Positions 33,993 through 43,173 of a DNA stretch of 62,234 bases are shown piece after piece. A model generated the notes under the pieces. That model had not been told where the DNA came from, did not search any database, and worked only from the letters and a program-made list of their open reading frames with translations. The translations under genes and the position numbers were made by a program. Each line of letters opens with the position of its first letter. The stretch's first letter is position 1. The DNA is from Pseudanabaena sp. UWO311 (GTDB taxonomy: Bacteria > Cyanobacteriota > Cyanobacteriia > Pseudanabaenales > Pseudanabaenaceae), in NCBI RefSeq assembly GCF_006937785.1, contig NZ_SJEE01000031.1, forward strand, positions 1 to 62,234, written 5' to 3'.

Positions 33993-34540
33993 TTTATGCC
34001 ACGCTCTAAGTGAGCACTGACCGTGGCTACATCTAACTCACTATCGATAGTTAGTAATTTCTGCTTATAGCCGTAATATTCCAATAAAGGTATGGTCAAA
34101 TCCAAAAACTGCTCAATCCGTTTCTGAATTACCTCAATCGTGTCATCGGAGCCACCACGAGATCGCGATCGCTGCATCAATGTCTCTTCAGAAGCTTGTA
34201 AATAAATTGCATGGTCAAGAGGACAGCCTAACTCATCCAATAGAAAATCTAGCTCCTCGGCTTGAAAAGAAGTACGGGGATAGCCCTCTAAAATCCATCC
34301 CTGTTGAGCATCTTCCATCTCAAGCCGCAATCGCATCAGATCAATCATCAGCATGTCAGGAACAAATTCACCAGCATCGATGAATTTTTTTACTTCCATA
34401 CCTAAATCTGTTGCTGTTGCCATCTCCAAACGCAAAATTTCGCTAGTTGAGATTACAGGAATATTGAGCAAAGATTGTAGATGTAAAGCTTGGGTAGTAC
34501 GTCCTGAGCCCGATGCGCCTAATAGAATAATTCTTGCCAT
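33980..34540 (-). CDS. adenylate-kinase-like protein with Arg in the P-loop
   Basis: 186 residues with the nucleoside monophosphate kinase layout: P-loop GASGSGRTTQ, NMP-binding ISTSEILRLEMA, QGWILEGYPRTSFQAEELD (GFPR-type motif), and LID region RSRSRGGSDDT with KRIEQF. The invariant P-loop lysine is Arg, so activity is uncertain. It is the second gene after sufS, four bases apart. Cyanobacteria often carry a second Adk-like paralogue beside the one in the ribosomal protein operon. The C-terminal residues are encoded by a palindrome. Confidence 0.8.
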   Translation of the reverse strand: MARIILLGASGSGRTTQALHLQSLLNIPVISTSEILRLEMATATDLGMEVKKFIDAGEFVPDMLMIDLMRLRLEMEDAQQGWILEGYPRTSFQAEELDFLLDELGCPLDHAIYLQASEETLMQRSRSRGGSDDTIEVIQKRIEQFLDLTIPLLEYYGYKQKLLTIDSELDVATVSAHLERGINSNL

Positions 34541-34544
34541 AGGT

Positions 34545-35795
34545 CTATGCCATCACATTCTTAAAAAAGGCGATCGCATCTTTGAGGGAATCGACAAAGG
34601 TATCGATTTCGGCTTTGGTATTATAGAAATAGACACTGGCTCTTGCCGTGCCACTAATTCCTAAAAAGCGATGTAATGGCTGAGTGCAGTGGTGTCCTGA
34701 ACGAATGGCAATACCCTCTTGATCGAGCATTGCCGATAGGTCATTGGCATGAATCCCATGGGCGATCGTGAAGGATGCCAAACCTGCGCGATGATGTCTT
34801 GGTCCATAAACTTTGATGTCAGGAATCTCGTCGAGATAATCCATCAAGTACTCTATTAATTCCTGTTCGTAAGCATGGATTTTATCCATCCCGATCGCAG
34901 TCAAGTAATCCACTGCGGCCCCGAGCGCGATCGCCTCGCCAATCGCAGGAGTTCCAGCTTCAAATTTGTGAGGTAATCCAGCATAAGTAGAACGATCCAG
35001 AAAGACATCCGCAATCATTTCGCCGCCGCCCATAAACGGAGGCATTTCTAGTAATATGTCACGCTTACCATAGAGAAATCCAATTCCCGTCGGCGCACAC
35101 ATCTTATGCCCAGAAGCCACTAACCAATCGCAATCGAGTGCCTGCACATCAATGGGCATATGTGGCACGCTCTGACAAGCATCTAGCAATACCTTCGCAC
35201 CTTGAGCGTGGGCTAAGGGAATCATTTCCTCTACTGGATTCACACAGCCAAGGGTATTGGAAACATGGACGATTGACACCAGTTTGGTTTTAGGGTTAAG
35301 CAAAGATTTAAACCGATCTAAGCTCAATTCTCCTAAGATTGTTGGTTCTAGAAATTTGAGAACTGCACCTGTACGCTGAGCGATCAACTGCCAAGGCACA
35401 ATGTTACTGTGATGCTCCATGACTGAGAGAATTACTTCATCCCCTGCTTTCAGATTTGCCCATCCCCAAGTATAGGCAACAAGATTAATCGCTTCAGTGG
35501 CATTGCGGGTATAAATTATTTCCTGAGATGACTTTGCATTGACAAATTTAGCGATTTTGTCCCGCGCTCCTTCATAGGCATCGGTGGCTCTGGCGCTGAG
35601 GGTATGTGCGCCGCGATGCACGTTGGCGTTGTCATGCTCGTAATAATATTTCCAAGCTGCAATCACCGATTTTGGTTTCTGGGAACTAGCGGCATTATCA
35701 AAATAAATGAGGGGCTTACCATTGACCTCTTGATTCAAAATCTCAAAATCTGCTCTGACCCGATCTGCTAGGGTTTTTTCGTAGGTTAATGTCAT
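34545..35795 (-). CDS. sufS: SufS-type cysteine desulfurase
   Basis: 416 residues. A PLP-dependent fold with [32 protein letters not shown], the PLP lysine in VASGHKM and the persulfide cysteine in [11 protein letters not shown], the short catalytic loop of group II enzymes. It mobilises sulfur for Fe-S clusters with SufBCDE; the usual sufBCD neighbours are not on this side within the window. The adenylate-kinase-like gene follows after four bases. Confidence 0.93.
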   Translation of the reverse strand: MTLTYEKTLADRVRADFEILNQEVNGKPLIYFDNAASSQKPKSVIAAWKYYYEHDNANVHRGAHTLSARATDAYEGARDKIAKFVNAKSSQEIIYTRNATEAINLVAYTWGWANLKAGDEVILSVMEHHSNIVPWQLIAQRTGAVLKFLEPTILGELSLDRFKSLLNPKTKLVSIVHVSNTLGCVNPVEEMIPLAHAQGAKVLLDACQSVPHMPIDVQALDCDWLVASGHKMCAPTGIGFLYGKRDILLEMPPFMGGGEMIADVFLDRSTYAGLPHKFEAGTPAIGEAIALGAAVDYLTAIGMDKIHAYEQELIEYLMDYLDEIPDIKVYGPRHHRAGLASFTIAHGIHANDLSAMLDQEGIAIRSGHHCTQPLHRFLGISGTARASVYFYNTKAEIDTFVDSLKDAIAFFKNVMA

Positions 35796-35845
35796 GAGTC
35801 TTACATAATTGCTGTCGTAACTGTTATCTGCAATTTTAACAGTTC

Positions 35846-35895
35846 AAAACCCAAAAAGCATGAGATGGGGAGGTGCGCGGCTCTATGCTTTTTAG
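35846..35895. repeat. degenerate AAACCC palindrome
   Basis: AAAACCCAAAAAGCATGAG... with right arm CTCTATGCTTTTT. The middle is mismatched, so this is a decayed member. It contains the stop of the WD40 kinase gene. Confidence 0.6.
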
Positions 35896-37988
35896 TTCGA
35901 TAATTTCCAGACTTTGATCTTGCCGTCGAGACTGCCACTAATCAGCAGCTTTCGATCGGCACTAAATGCAATCGATGACACGCCGCGCTCGTGCTCTGAT
36001 AAAACTTGAGGCGATCGCTTGCTCTTTAAAAACCAAATCCGAATTGTCTTATCAGCACTGCCGCTAGCCAATAAACTACCGTCATTACTAAAAGCGATTG
36101 TATGCACCTCACCAGTATGTCCCGTGAGCACATCCTTTAACTGCCCCATTTTTGCATCCCATAGACGCACAGTATTATCTTCCATCGCACTAGCGATCGC
36201 TTTACCGTCATTGCTATAAACAAGCGATCGCACAGGGCTACCACTTTCTACTAAGGTTTTGAGAACTTTTCCTGTCTCCACATTCCATAATCGAATTGCG
36301 CCATCTTCGCTACCACTTGCTAAAACTTTGCTATCGGGCGTGAATGAGACATCGTAGACCCAAGATTTTTCAGCTAATGTGCTGATTAGTTTGCCAGTTT
36401 CCGCATTCCATAGGCGAATTGTGCGATCGGCTCCAGAGCTAGCGATCAACTTGCTGTCAGGACTGAATATGGCAGTATATATGCGATCTTGATGCCCTTC
36501 TAACGTATTTAAGATTTTACCTGTAGCAACTTCCCAAATGATTATTTTGCGATCATCGCTGGCGCTGACTAACCGCTTGCCATCGGCACTAAAATTCACA
36601 TCATAGACTCTTCCTGTATGACCTTTGAGAGTCTGTAGTTTTTTATTTGTTTGTAAGTCCCATAGCTCAATAATACGCTCTGAACTCGCTCCAGCCAAGA
36701 TTTTGCTGTCGGGACTAATCGTAACTCCATAAATTACATCCTTCGCTTCGTTGATCGTAAATTCCTTTATTGCGGATGGAACTAAATTGGATGAGTTTGT
36801 TAACTGAGGGGGAGATTCTAGCAATCCAACTCTGTCGGGAGATTCGTTAAGAGTAGGTTGATTAATTGGTTTAGGCGGAGAGCCAACCGTGAGAATGATT
36901 GTGGTGATTGCGATCGCACCTAGAGTGATGATTCCTAAAGCCCAATGCCAAGGCTGAAAATATGACCAAATTCTTGGTTGAGGTGCTTCCTGATTTTGTT
37001 CAGAGTATTGATTTGATTCTTTCTTCTGGGCAGAATGACGATCAAGTATAGGAGGAGTATTGGGCTGACTAAGGTTTTTGGGGATTCTTTGCTTTGACTC
37101 GTCACCAATCAGTATGGTTGATAAGTTCTGATTTACATGGGAGACTGGATAGTGATCGACAAATTCTCGAATCGCCTCATAGGCTGCTTCAGCACTAGGA
37201 TAGCGCTGTCGAAAATCAAACCGCACCATTTGTGAAAGAATATCTGCAAATTCAGGATAGACCTTAGGCGCGGAGGCACGCCATAGAATTTCTAAGTTGT
37301 CATCTTTAGCCAAATGACTGGGCGGAATGCCCGTCAGAGCTTGAATGCCAATCATACCGATCGCATAGATGTCACTAGCAAATTTTGGCTCACCATGAGC
37401 CTGTTCGCTAGGCATGTATCCTGGTGTACCAATTCCCACCGTGTAGCCATCGTCTGGTTGTCCAGCTAATAGAGCTGTGGGCGTAACGATTTGCTTAACA
37501 ACTCCAAAATCAATCAAAAAAAGCTGTCCATCCAGACGACGAATAATATTTTCAGGTTTAATGTCGCGGTGAATCACATTGTTTTGATGGACAAAGCTGA
37601 GGACAACTAAGAGATTTTGTAATAGGTCTGCAACTGCAAATTGCTCCCAAATCTTGCCACGCGGCAGTTCGTGGCTAAGGTCTTTCCCATCAATATATTC
37701 TTGAACTAGATAAAATTCTGATAATTCTTCAAAGTGAGCAAATAGTTGTGGAATTTGAGGGTGGGTTCCCAGTCGATAGAGAACTTGAGCTTCAGTTTCA
37801 AAAAGTCGCCGCGATAGCTGCAAAACACTGGCTTCTTGAATATGTGGACTTAGCCTTTTGATGACTCTGGTGGGGCGATCGGGCAGGTGTAAGTCTCGTG
37901 AGAGATAGGTCTCCCCAAATCCACCACCACCCAGGCGTGATGTAACTTCGTAATGCCCACCGACTATTTGTCCAGTTGTCAGACTCAT
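35892..37988 (-). CDS. Ser/Thr protein kinase with seven WD40 repeats
   Basis: 698 residues from the ATG at 37988 (MSLTTGQIVGGHYEV); the frame extends upstream but crosses a dispersed repeat. The Hanks-type kinase domain (about 10-275) has LGGGGFGETY, VIHRDIKPENII, DFGVVKQ and GTPGYMPSEQA. A Pro/Gln-rich linker and one membrane segment (LGIITLGAIAITTIILTV) follow. The C-terminal 280 residues form seven WD40 repeats, each ending in a xIRLWD-like strand, a complete propeller. The architecture fits a membrane-anchored receptor-like kinase with an external sensor propeller. Substrates are unknown. Confidence 0.9.
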   Translation of the reverse strand: MSLTTGQIVGGHYEVTSRLGGGGFGETYLSRDLHLPDRPTRVIKRLSPHIQEASVLQLSRRLFETEAQVLYRLGTHPQIPQLFAHFEELSEFYLVQEYIDGKDLSHELPRGKIWEQFAVADLLQNLLVVLSFVHQNNVIHRDIKPENIIRRLDGQLFLIDFGVVKQIVTPTALLAGQPDDGYTVGIGTPGYMPSEQAHGEPKFASDIYAIGMIGIQALTGIPPSHLAKDDNLEILWRASAPKVYPEFADILSQMVRFDFRQRYPSAEAAYEAIREFVDHYPVSHVNQNLSTILIGDESKQRIPKNLSQPNTPPILDRHSAQKKESNQYSEQNQEAPQPRIWSYFQPWHWALGIITLGAIAITTIILTVGSPPKPINQPTLNESPDRVGLLESPPQLTNSSNLVPSAIKEFTINEAKDVIYGVTISPDSKILAGASSERIIELWDLQTNKKLQTLKGHTGRVYDVNFSADGKRLVSASDDRKIIIWEVATGKILNTLEGHQDRIYTAIFSPDSKLIASSGADRTIRLWNAETGKLISTLAEKSWVYDVSFTPDSKVLASGSEDGAIRLWNVETGKVLKTLVESGSPVRSLVYSNDGKAIASAMEDNTVRLWDAKMGQLKDVLTGHTGEVHTIAFSNDGSLLASGSADKTIRIWFLKSKRSPQVLSEHERGVSSIAFSADRKLLISGSLDGKIKVWKLSN

Positions 37989-38054
37989 AAGTTGTTTTTT
38001 GTAGATGCCTTGGACTTGATTACAATATTGCCATAAGTATAAGTTGCTGTAAGC

Positions 38055-38130
38055 GTAGGACGGGTTAGCGATCGTGTAACTCATCATGGACAAATACATT
38101 GATACGTTACGTTTCACTAACGCATCCTAC
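38055..38130. repeat. 76-bp inverted-repeat element
   Basis: Ends GTAGGACGGGTTAGCG... (38055-38080) and GTTACGTTTCACTAACG... (38106-38130) are inverted copies with several mismatches, about 25 bp each. The GTAGGATGCGTTAG end sequence is widespread in bacterial intergenic DNA. It sits 67 bases upstream of the kinase start. Confidence 0.65.
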
Positions 38131-38183
38131 ATTTAATTAATCTTTCCTACTTAACAAGTATGGCAAGATTGTTGTCAAAACAT

Positions 38184-38240
38184 GCGTTTTATTGAGATCT
38201 AAAGCTTTGCCAACCAAAGCTTTAGATCTCAATAAAACGC
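38184..38240. repeat. palindrome, 25-bp arms, 7-nt spacer
   Basis: GCGTTTTATTGAGATCTAAA... perfect, spacer GCCAACC, 30 bases upstream of the blaI-like start, in the divergent region. It may form a leader hairpin. Confidence 0.8.
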
Positions 38241-38270
38241 TATAGTGATATCAAATAATGTGGCTTGACT

Positions 38271-38699
38271 ATGACCCCGTTACCGAAATATCGACCGAAA
38301 CAATTATCGCTAGGCCCGTTAGAGTCGGAAATCCTAAATATTATTTGGGATAGCACAAGGTTAGGTGCAACGGATATTCACGATCGCATCCTGTCTGATC
38401 CCGATCGCGAGTTAGCCTATGGCTCAGTGATGACTGTATTGCGGCGATTGGAGCAAAAAGGCTGGATTCATTGCGAAAAAGAGGGTCGTGCGCTCTATTG
38501 GCAAGCAAAAATTTCTCGCGAAGAAGCACAGGCATTAGAGGCGTATCACCAACTCAATCGCTTTTTAGAAGTGGGTGATGCGGATATTGTTGCGGCTTTT
38601 GCTAATGATCTCGATCACGCCAGTATGGACAAGCTTGAAGCGATCGCTGTCCGTCTCCAAAATATACGTCAATCGCGAGAACAATCACAGGAAGGTTAA
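38271..38699 (+). CDS. BlaI/MecI-family transcriptional repressor
   Basis: 142 residues from the ATG at 38271. An N-terminal winged helix (LGPLESEILNIIWDSTRLGATDIHDRI and YGSVMTVLRRLEQKGWIHCEKEGRALYW) is followed by a dimerisation tail. BlaI-type repressors are inactivated by a cognate M56 sensor protease, and such a gene follows five bases downstream. Beta-lactamase genes are absent, so the regulon may differ; in cyanobacteria a relative controls photosynthesis and copper genes. Confidence 0.9.
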   Translation: MTPLPKYRPKQLSLGPLESEILNIIWDSTRLGATDIHDRILSDPDRELAYGSVMTVLRRLEQKGWIHCEKEGRALYWQAKISREEAQALEAYHQLNRFLEVGDADIVAAFANDLDHASMDKLEAIAVRLQNIRQSREQSQEG

Positions 38700-38703
38700 G
38701 TCC

Positions 38704-39588
38704 ATGCCCTTTTTCTCCATACATTTTGTGATGATATTTGGCTCGCTTTGCCTTGCTTGGGGATTGCGATATGGTTGGCAAAATGGTGGTAACGTTGCTC
38801 TCCCTAGGGGTTGGCAGATGCGTTGGCAGAAGGCGCTTGTATGCTTTGTCTTGCCGCCACTATTAGTAATCATGACCGCGATCGCAGTGCTCTGCATGGG
38901 ATCTGAAGGGCAAATGATCGGCTTACAGGCAGGACGGCTTAGCTATGCGATCGCTTTAATATTTTTGATTTACAGTATTTTTCGCGTTGGGCAACTTGCC
39001 TTGAATGGCTGGCAGTCTTTACAAAAATTGCAAGCTCTTGTTGTCGATTCTCTGGATGTCAACCCAGTTAAGCAATCGATGCGACTGCTAAATATGCCAA
39101 TGCTATTTGCTGCTCAAATTGGTTTTTGGCGATCGCATCTTTATGTCAGCCAAGGGTTGCTCGATAGCCTTGATGCCGATCATCTGGAAGCCGTGTTGTT
39201 GCATGAACGCGCTCATGCTCACTACCGCGATACATTTTGGTTTTTCTGGCTCGGGGCGCTCCGCCAAGTGATGCCTTGGCTCCCAAATACCCAAGCTTTA
39301 TGGGAAGAGTTGCTGCTATTGCGCGAACTTCGTGCTGATCGTTGGGCTGCGCAATATGCAGATGGTTTGTTACTAGCGGAGTCATTACTGGCGATGGTCA
39401 GTAGCAATATGCATCCAACCCAAACTTTTGCGGCGGCTTTTGGAACGACAAATACTAGCGATCGCTTAGAAGAGCGGGTTAACTTTTTATTAGCCGAACC
39501 CGAACCTTTGCCTCAATTTTCTTGGCGATCGCTATTTTGGATTGGTTTTTCCCTATTACCACTAGCTGTATTGCCTTTGCACTATTAA
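38704..39588 (+). CDS. BlaR1-like M56 family metallopeptidase
   Basis: 294 residues from the ATG at 38704. Membrane segments near 5-20, 45-65, 80-95 and the C-terminus surround a zinc protease motif HERAHAHYRD with a downstream ELRADRWAA, the gluzincin third ligand. There is no penicillin-binding sensor domain after the last segment, unlike BlaR1. It is predicted to cleave or release the upstream repressor in response to an unknown signal. The five-base gap indicates a two-gene operon. Confidence 0.88.
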   Translation: MPFFSIHFVMIFGSLCLAWGLRYGWQNGGNVALPRGWQMRWQKALVCFVLPPLLVIMTAIAVLCMGSEGQMIGLQAGRLSYAIALIFLIYSIFRVGQLALNGWQSLQKLQALVVDSLDVNPVKQSMRLLNMPMLFAAQIGFWRSHLYVSQGLLDSLDADHLEAVLLHERAHAHYRDTFWFFWLGALRQVMPWLPNTQALWEELLLLRELRADRWAAQYADGLLLAESLLAMVSSNMHPTQTFAAAFGTTNTSDRLEERVNFLLAEPEPLPQFSWRSLFWIGFSLLPLAVLPLHY

Positions 39589-39603
39589 CTGACGTTGTAC
39601 AGC

Positions 39604-39640
39604 TTTAGGTTTTCAGCGCCGTAAGCGCTGAAAACCTAAA
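39604..39640. terminator. hairpin after the M56 protease gene
   Basis: TTTAGGTTTTCAGCGC and perfect complement (16 bp) around CGTAA, 15 bases after the stop, followed by A/T-rich DNA. Confidence 0.7.
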
Positions 39641-39674
39641 AAATAGAATAGATAGATGTTATGGATTTTAATAG

Positions 39675-39713
39675 AAACAAAAGATGAATTGCGCCGCGAT
39701 TCATCTTTTGTTT
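39675..39713. repeat. inverted repeat, 15-bp arms
   Basis: AAACAAAAGATGAAT / ATTCATCTTTTGTTT around nine GC-rich bases; the right arm ends in TTTTTT, so it would also terminate plus-strand transcripts. Confidence 0.7.
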
Positions 39714-39752
39714 TTTATAGCTTTCGTCACGTTTGGTCAAAATTAAAACCCA

Positions 39753-39789
39753 ACATAGAGTTACGGGGCTTCGCCCCGTAACTCTATGT
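39753..39789. repeat. palindrome, 17-bp arms, TTC spacer
   Basis: ACATAGAGTTACGGGGC TTC plus complement. An AAAACCCA head is present on the left only. Confidence 0.8.
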
Positions 39790-39904
39790 CACCTCTAGCT
39801 TCTAGAAAAGAAAAAGCAGAAAGAAAGATCGTTTATTAAATGATTAAAATAGAGAATATATAATGCATCAACTCTATTTTTTGATTTTGTTGGTATAATA
39901 CCAA

Positions 39905-39933
39905 TTTTTAAAATGGCACTGCCATTTTAAAAA
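39905..39933. repeat. TAATACCAATT-headed palindrome
   Basis: Head TAATACCAATT (39896-39906), then TTTTTAAAATGGC / complement (13 bp) around ACT. The AAAATGGC core is shared with 15481-15513 and 48875-48907. Confidence 0.8.
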
Positions 39934-40055
39934 ACGAAACCAGTGAGGGTTTTGTTTTTTAATTATCGAGAATATAGTCATACTTTTGATAATTGATATA
40001 ACTATTTAGATAAATTCGATCGCCACCATCACCTATATGGGCAAAGCGAACTAAC

Positions 40056-41177
40056 ATGAATCAGCCCAAGGAGCCAAAACTCCAGTTTATCCGTATTGAT
40101 CGAGGTATTAGTCAGTTTAATCATGACTATTACGCTGCCTTGGGCTTGCCAATCACCAGCAGTCCCTTTTACATTCGCCATGTTTATTTGAGCATTGCTC
40201 GTATATTGCACCCTGATGTTTATGGCTTTTCAGATGAAGAAAAAGAAATTGCTACGCAATATCTAGCAAAACTGGTTAACCCAGCCTATAACGTGCTGAT
40301 GAGAGAGGAAGAGCGTAGAGCTTATCAAGGGATATTTAAGCTGCTTGCCAAGCGTTTAATGCAAAAATCGCGCAATGTGCAAATTCATTCCAAGATCGCC
40401 TGTGAGTTGATGATGACTCCTAATGATGGTCTGTACGAGCGCTCAGTTGCCGCGATCGCGAATGTGCAGTATCAGTCGATCAAAACTATTCTGGAATATA
40501 CAGCCCAAATCAGTGAACTAAATCTGGTTTACATTCTCTATAAAGAAGGCTACCAATATGGTGCAGAAAACATGCCGCCCGTCCTTATGCCCATGTCACC
40601 CACCAAAAGCCCTCAACCTTATTCAGCAAACTATCCCACTCCACCCCAAAAAACTAGTTACGCATCCCCACCCCTTCAATACTCGATTTATCAGCCTTCT
40701 AGTAATCGTAAACCCGACTCCGATGAAACTATAATTCAAACCAGAATTGAGGAGCGTGATGCTGGAGCAATTGGCGATCGCTTGAAAATTTGTGAAATCT
40801 ATATAAGTCAAGGCGATTGGAAATCAGCACTCAAGGATTTGCGCGAGATCCTCCAACTGGATAAGAACAATAGTAAATGTCATGCCATGCTCGGTGTGGT
40901 TTATAAAAATATCAATCAGCCACAAATGGCAAAAGTTAGCTTTCAGCGATCGCTGCAGATTAATCCCAAAGAGCCCCTAGCGCTAAAGCATATCAACGAT
41001 ATTAGTAAACCAGTTCCTAGCCAGACGAATACTAGTACAACTAAAAACAATAGTAAAAGCGAGACAAATCCTGCAACTACAAAAAAAGCAGCTCTGCCAC
41101 CACCACAAAAACGTGGCTGGCTATCCAATCTGCTCGGATGGGCTTCACCTGATAATCAAGATGATTCGAAGCGCTAA
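40056..41177 (+). CDS. J-domain protein with C-terminal TPR repeats
   Basis: 373 residues. Residues 22-95 form a J domain with the essential HPD in ARILHPDVYG, predicting stimulation of a DnaK-type chaperone. No Gly/Phe region or zinc finger follows, so it is a type III J protein. Residues about 230-320 contain two to three TPR units (GDRLKICEIYISQGDWKSAL, CHAMLGVVYKNINQPQMAK). The C-terminus is low-complexity Ser/Thr/Lys and ends in a short tryptophan-containing segment (RGWLSNLLGW). No membrane segment. Client unknown. Confidence 0.82.
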   Translation: MNQPKEPKLQFIRIDRGISQFNHDYYAALGLPITSSPFYIRHVYLSIARILHPDVYGFSDEEKEIATQYLAKLVNPAYNVLMREEERRAYQGIFKLLAKRLMQKSRNVQIHSKIACELMMTPNDGLYERSVAAIANVQYQSIKTILEYTAQISELNLVYILYKEGYQYGAENMPPVLMPMSPTKSPQPYSANYPTPPQKTSYASPPLQYSIYQPSSNRKPDSDETIIQTRIEERDAGAIGDRLKICEIYISQGDWKSALKDLREILQLDKNNSKCHAMLGVVYKNINQPQMAKVSFQRSLQINPKEPLALKHINDISKPVPSQTNTSTTKNNSKSETNPATTKKAALPPPQKRGWLSNLLGWASPDNQDDSKR

Positions 41178-41189
41178 AGCTAAAGAAAT

Positions 41190-41236
41190 ACCTAGGGATG
41201 AAAGGCGGCGCGGAGCGCCACCTTTCATCCCTAGGT
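41190..41236. terminator. palindrome after the J-domain gene, 22-bp arms, GGA spacer
   Basis: ACCTAGGGATGAAAGG... with one mismatch, 12 bases after the stop. Confidence 0.78.
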
Positions 41237-41330
41237 CAAAAAATTCGAGTGTTGGTCGAAATACTCAGAGCGGCAGCAAAAGATATAGAATGAACCTAGT
41301 TAAACCCATAGTAAGGAGTTTTGAGAGAAT

Positions 41331-41540
41331 ATGCAGCCAATCATTTTTCCAGGTTCTGCGGTGCGGGTTGTCAACGAAGGTGACACCTATTTCGGATTTC
41401 AAGGACAGGTACAACGGGTAACCGATGAGCGTGTTGCTGTAATTTTTGGTGGTGGTAACTGGGAAAAGATAGTGTCTTTTCGAGCAACGGAGTTAGAACT
41501 GATCGATACGACTGTTAGCTCTAAAGCAAAGAAGAAATAA
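41331..41540 (+). CDS. ndhS: NDH-1 subunit S
   Basis: 69 residues. PGSAVRVVNEGDTYFGFQGQVQRVTDERVAVIFGGGNWEKIVSFRATELEL is an SH3-like barrel characteristic of NdhS, the subunit at the ferredoxin-docking site of cyanobacterial NDH-1 in cyclic electron flow. The C-terminus is basic. It starts an apparent operon with the OmpA-like gene (two-base gap) and rnz. Confidence 0.9.
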   Translation: MQPIIFPGSAVRVVNEGDTYFGFQGQVQRVTDERVAVIFGGGNWEKIVSFRATELELIDTTVSSKAKKK

Positions 41541-41542
41541 TC

Positions 41543-42103
41543 GTGGCAAATTTACCGACTCCTGACAAGTCATTAGGTAAATCTTCGGGTAAGCCGTCTG
41601 GTGACTTGAATCAAATGGGACGCTCTGCTGTCACCTTTTTGATTCGTAGCGCTGTTTTGGGCGTGAGTGCGATCGCTGGGCTGATTACTGGCTTAGCGAT
41701 CGCATTCGTTCGTCCAGATTTAGTATGGCAACCTTCATTTAACTTTTTAAATTACAAAAAGCAGCAATTTACCCTCTCGGCAGACGCTTTGTTTGAGGCA
41801 AATAAAGCCAGCATTCGTCCAGAAAGTTTTCGCTTACTAGATGAAGTTGCAGCCCAATTGCCATTGGCAACAGGCAAAAGGGTACGGATTAATGGTCATA
41901 TGGATGTAAGCAATGCGGGGGATGCGCTAACTCTGTCCTATTTACGAGCCTCAGCAGTTAGGGAATATTTGGCAAGACTGCGCGGCGAGCAAACCTATTA
42001 TTGGATGGTAGTTGGCTATGGTGCTAGTCGTCCTTTGGCGAGCAGTGCTGGTGACAATAATAGTAAAGGTAACCGCCGCATCGAGATTTTTGTAGATGAC
42101 TAA
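41543..42103 (+). CDS. OmpA-domain envelope protein
   Basis: 186 residues, GTG start. One membrane segment (about 35-55, SAVLGVSAIAGLITGLAIAFV) precedes an OmpA/MotB-like peptidoglycan-binding domain: LSADALFEANKASIRPES, RVRINGHMDVS, SYLRASAVREYL and GYGASRPLASSAGDNNSKGNRRIEI. The single N-terminal anchor resembles TolR/Pal-like or MotB-type tethers. It starts two bases after ndhS and ends two bases before rnz, so the three are co-transcribed, a functionally mixed unit. Confidence 0.85.
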   Translation: MANLPTPDKSLGKSSGKPSGDLNQMGRSAVTFLIRSAVLGVSAIAGLITGLAIAFVRPDLVWQPSFNFLNYKKQQFTLSADALFEANKASIRPESFRLLDEVAAQLPLATGKRVRINGHMDVSNAGDALTLSYLRASAVREYLARLRGEQTYYWMVVGYGASRPLASSAGDNNSKGNRRIEIFVDD

Positions 42104-42105
42104 AT

Positions 42106-43038
42106 ATGCAAATCACCTTTCTTGGTACTAGTTCGGGCGTGCCTACACGCGGGCGCAATGTCTCCAGTGTGGCGGTACGACTACCTCAACGTGCCGAAGT
42201 TTGGTTGCTCGATTGTGGCGAGGCAACTCAGCACCAGTTGCTGCGAAGTGATGTCAAAATCAGTCAAATTACGAAAATTTTTGTTACGCACATGCATGGC
42301 GATCATATCTTTGGTTTGCCAGGATTGCTAGCAAGTTGTGGCATGGCAGGGAATGTAAGCCACATTGATATTTATGGGCCATCAGGTTTGGGAGACTATC
42401 TTGATGCTTGTTTGCGCTATAGCGAGACACGTCTCTCCTACTCGATTAAGGTGCATAAAGTCAAAGCGGGGTTAGTTTGTGAAGATTCAGAATTTTATAT
42501 GATAGCGGCTCCTCTCAAACATAAGGTGACGGCGCATGGCTATCGTTTAGTAGAACGCGATCGCGCTGGCAAGTTTGATGTCGATAAAGCAATCAGCATG
42601 AATATTCCGTCAGGTCCAATTTTTGGTGAATTGAAGCAGGGTAAAACTATTACGCTTCCCGATGGACGCAAAATTAATGGGAAAGAATTTTGTGGCGCTC
42701 CTCAAATTGGACGGAAGATTGCCTATTGTACGGATACAATTTTTTGTGATAGTTCAGTAGAACTTGCTCAAAATGCTGATGTACTCATCCATGAGTCTAC
42801 CTTTGCCCATCAAGATTCCGATATGGCTTTTCAGCGTTTGCATTCTACTAGTACTATGGCAGCACAGGTAGCACTATTGGCTAATGTGAAGCAATTAATC
42901 ATGACCCATTTTAGTCCTCGCTATTCCCCAGGCAATCCCATTCTATTGGAAGATTTAGTTAATGAAGCAAGAATGATTTTTGCGAATACCATCCCTGCTT
43001 ATGACTTCATGACCTATGAGATTCCTGTCTCTAATTGA
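42106..43038 (+). CDS. rnz: ribonuclease Z
   Basis: 310 residues. Metallo-beta-lactamase fold with THMHGDHIFGLPG (HxHxDH), ITFLGTSSGVPTRGRN, DCGEATQHQLL, YCTDT, HESTFAH and MTHFSPRY. It removes 3' trailers of tRNA precursors, fitting the two tRNAs here, which lack encoded CCA. Third gene of the ndhS operon. Confidence 0.94.
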   Translation: MQITFLGTSSGVPTRGRNVSSVAVRLPQRAEVWLLDCGEATQHQLLRSDVKISQITKIFVTHMHGDHIFGLPGLLASCGMAGNVSHIDIYGPSGLGDYLDACLRYSETRLSYSIKVHKVKAGLVCEDSEFYMIAAPLKHKVTAHGYRLVERDRAGKFDVDKAISMNIPSGPIFGELKQGKTITLPDGRKINGKEFCGAPQIGRKIAYCTDTIFCDSSVELAQNADVLIHESTFAHQDSDMAFQRLHSTSTMAAQVALLANVKQLIMTHFSPRYSPGNPILLEDLVNEARMIFANTIPAYDFMTYEIPVSN

Positions 43039-43101
43039 TGGCTGTTCAGGATACTTTATCGTTAGTGTTCTATGAGCTTGGTCACTCGCTCTTGGCTCCT
43101 A

Positions 43102-43148
43102 AAGAAATCTCTAAAAGTGTTGCTTTGCAACACTTTTAGAGATTTCTT
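43102..43148. terminator. palindrome with AAAAGTGTT core, 22-bp arms, TTT spacer
   Basis: AAGAAATCTCTAAAAGTGTT... perfect, between rnz and the convergent Rpn-like gene. Same core as 3736-3784 and 57293-57353. Confidence 0.8.
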
Positions 43149-43173
43149 GTTTCGGGATTGAGCACTGCATAAA

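Larger units (their letters stand above)
39589..40055. other. 467-base intergenic region with four palindromes
   Basis: No gene is visible between the M56 protease and the J-domain gene. The stretch holds four inverted repeats in a row plus AT-rich DNA, the densest cluster in the window. Confidence 0.7.

Noticed and set aside
37989-38117. Extended N-terminus of the WD40 kinase
   Set aside because: It runs into a dispersed inverted repeat and lacks kinase features; MSLTTGQIVGGHYEV is the natural start.
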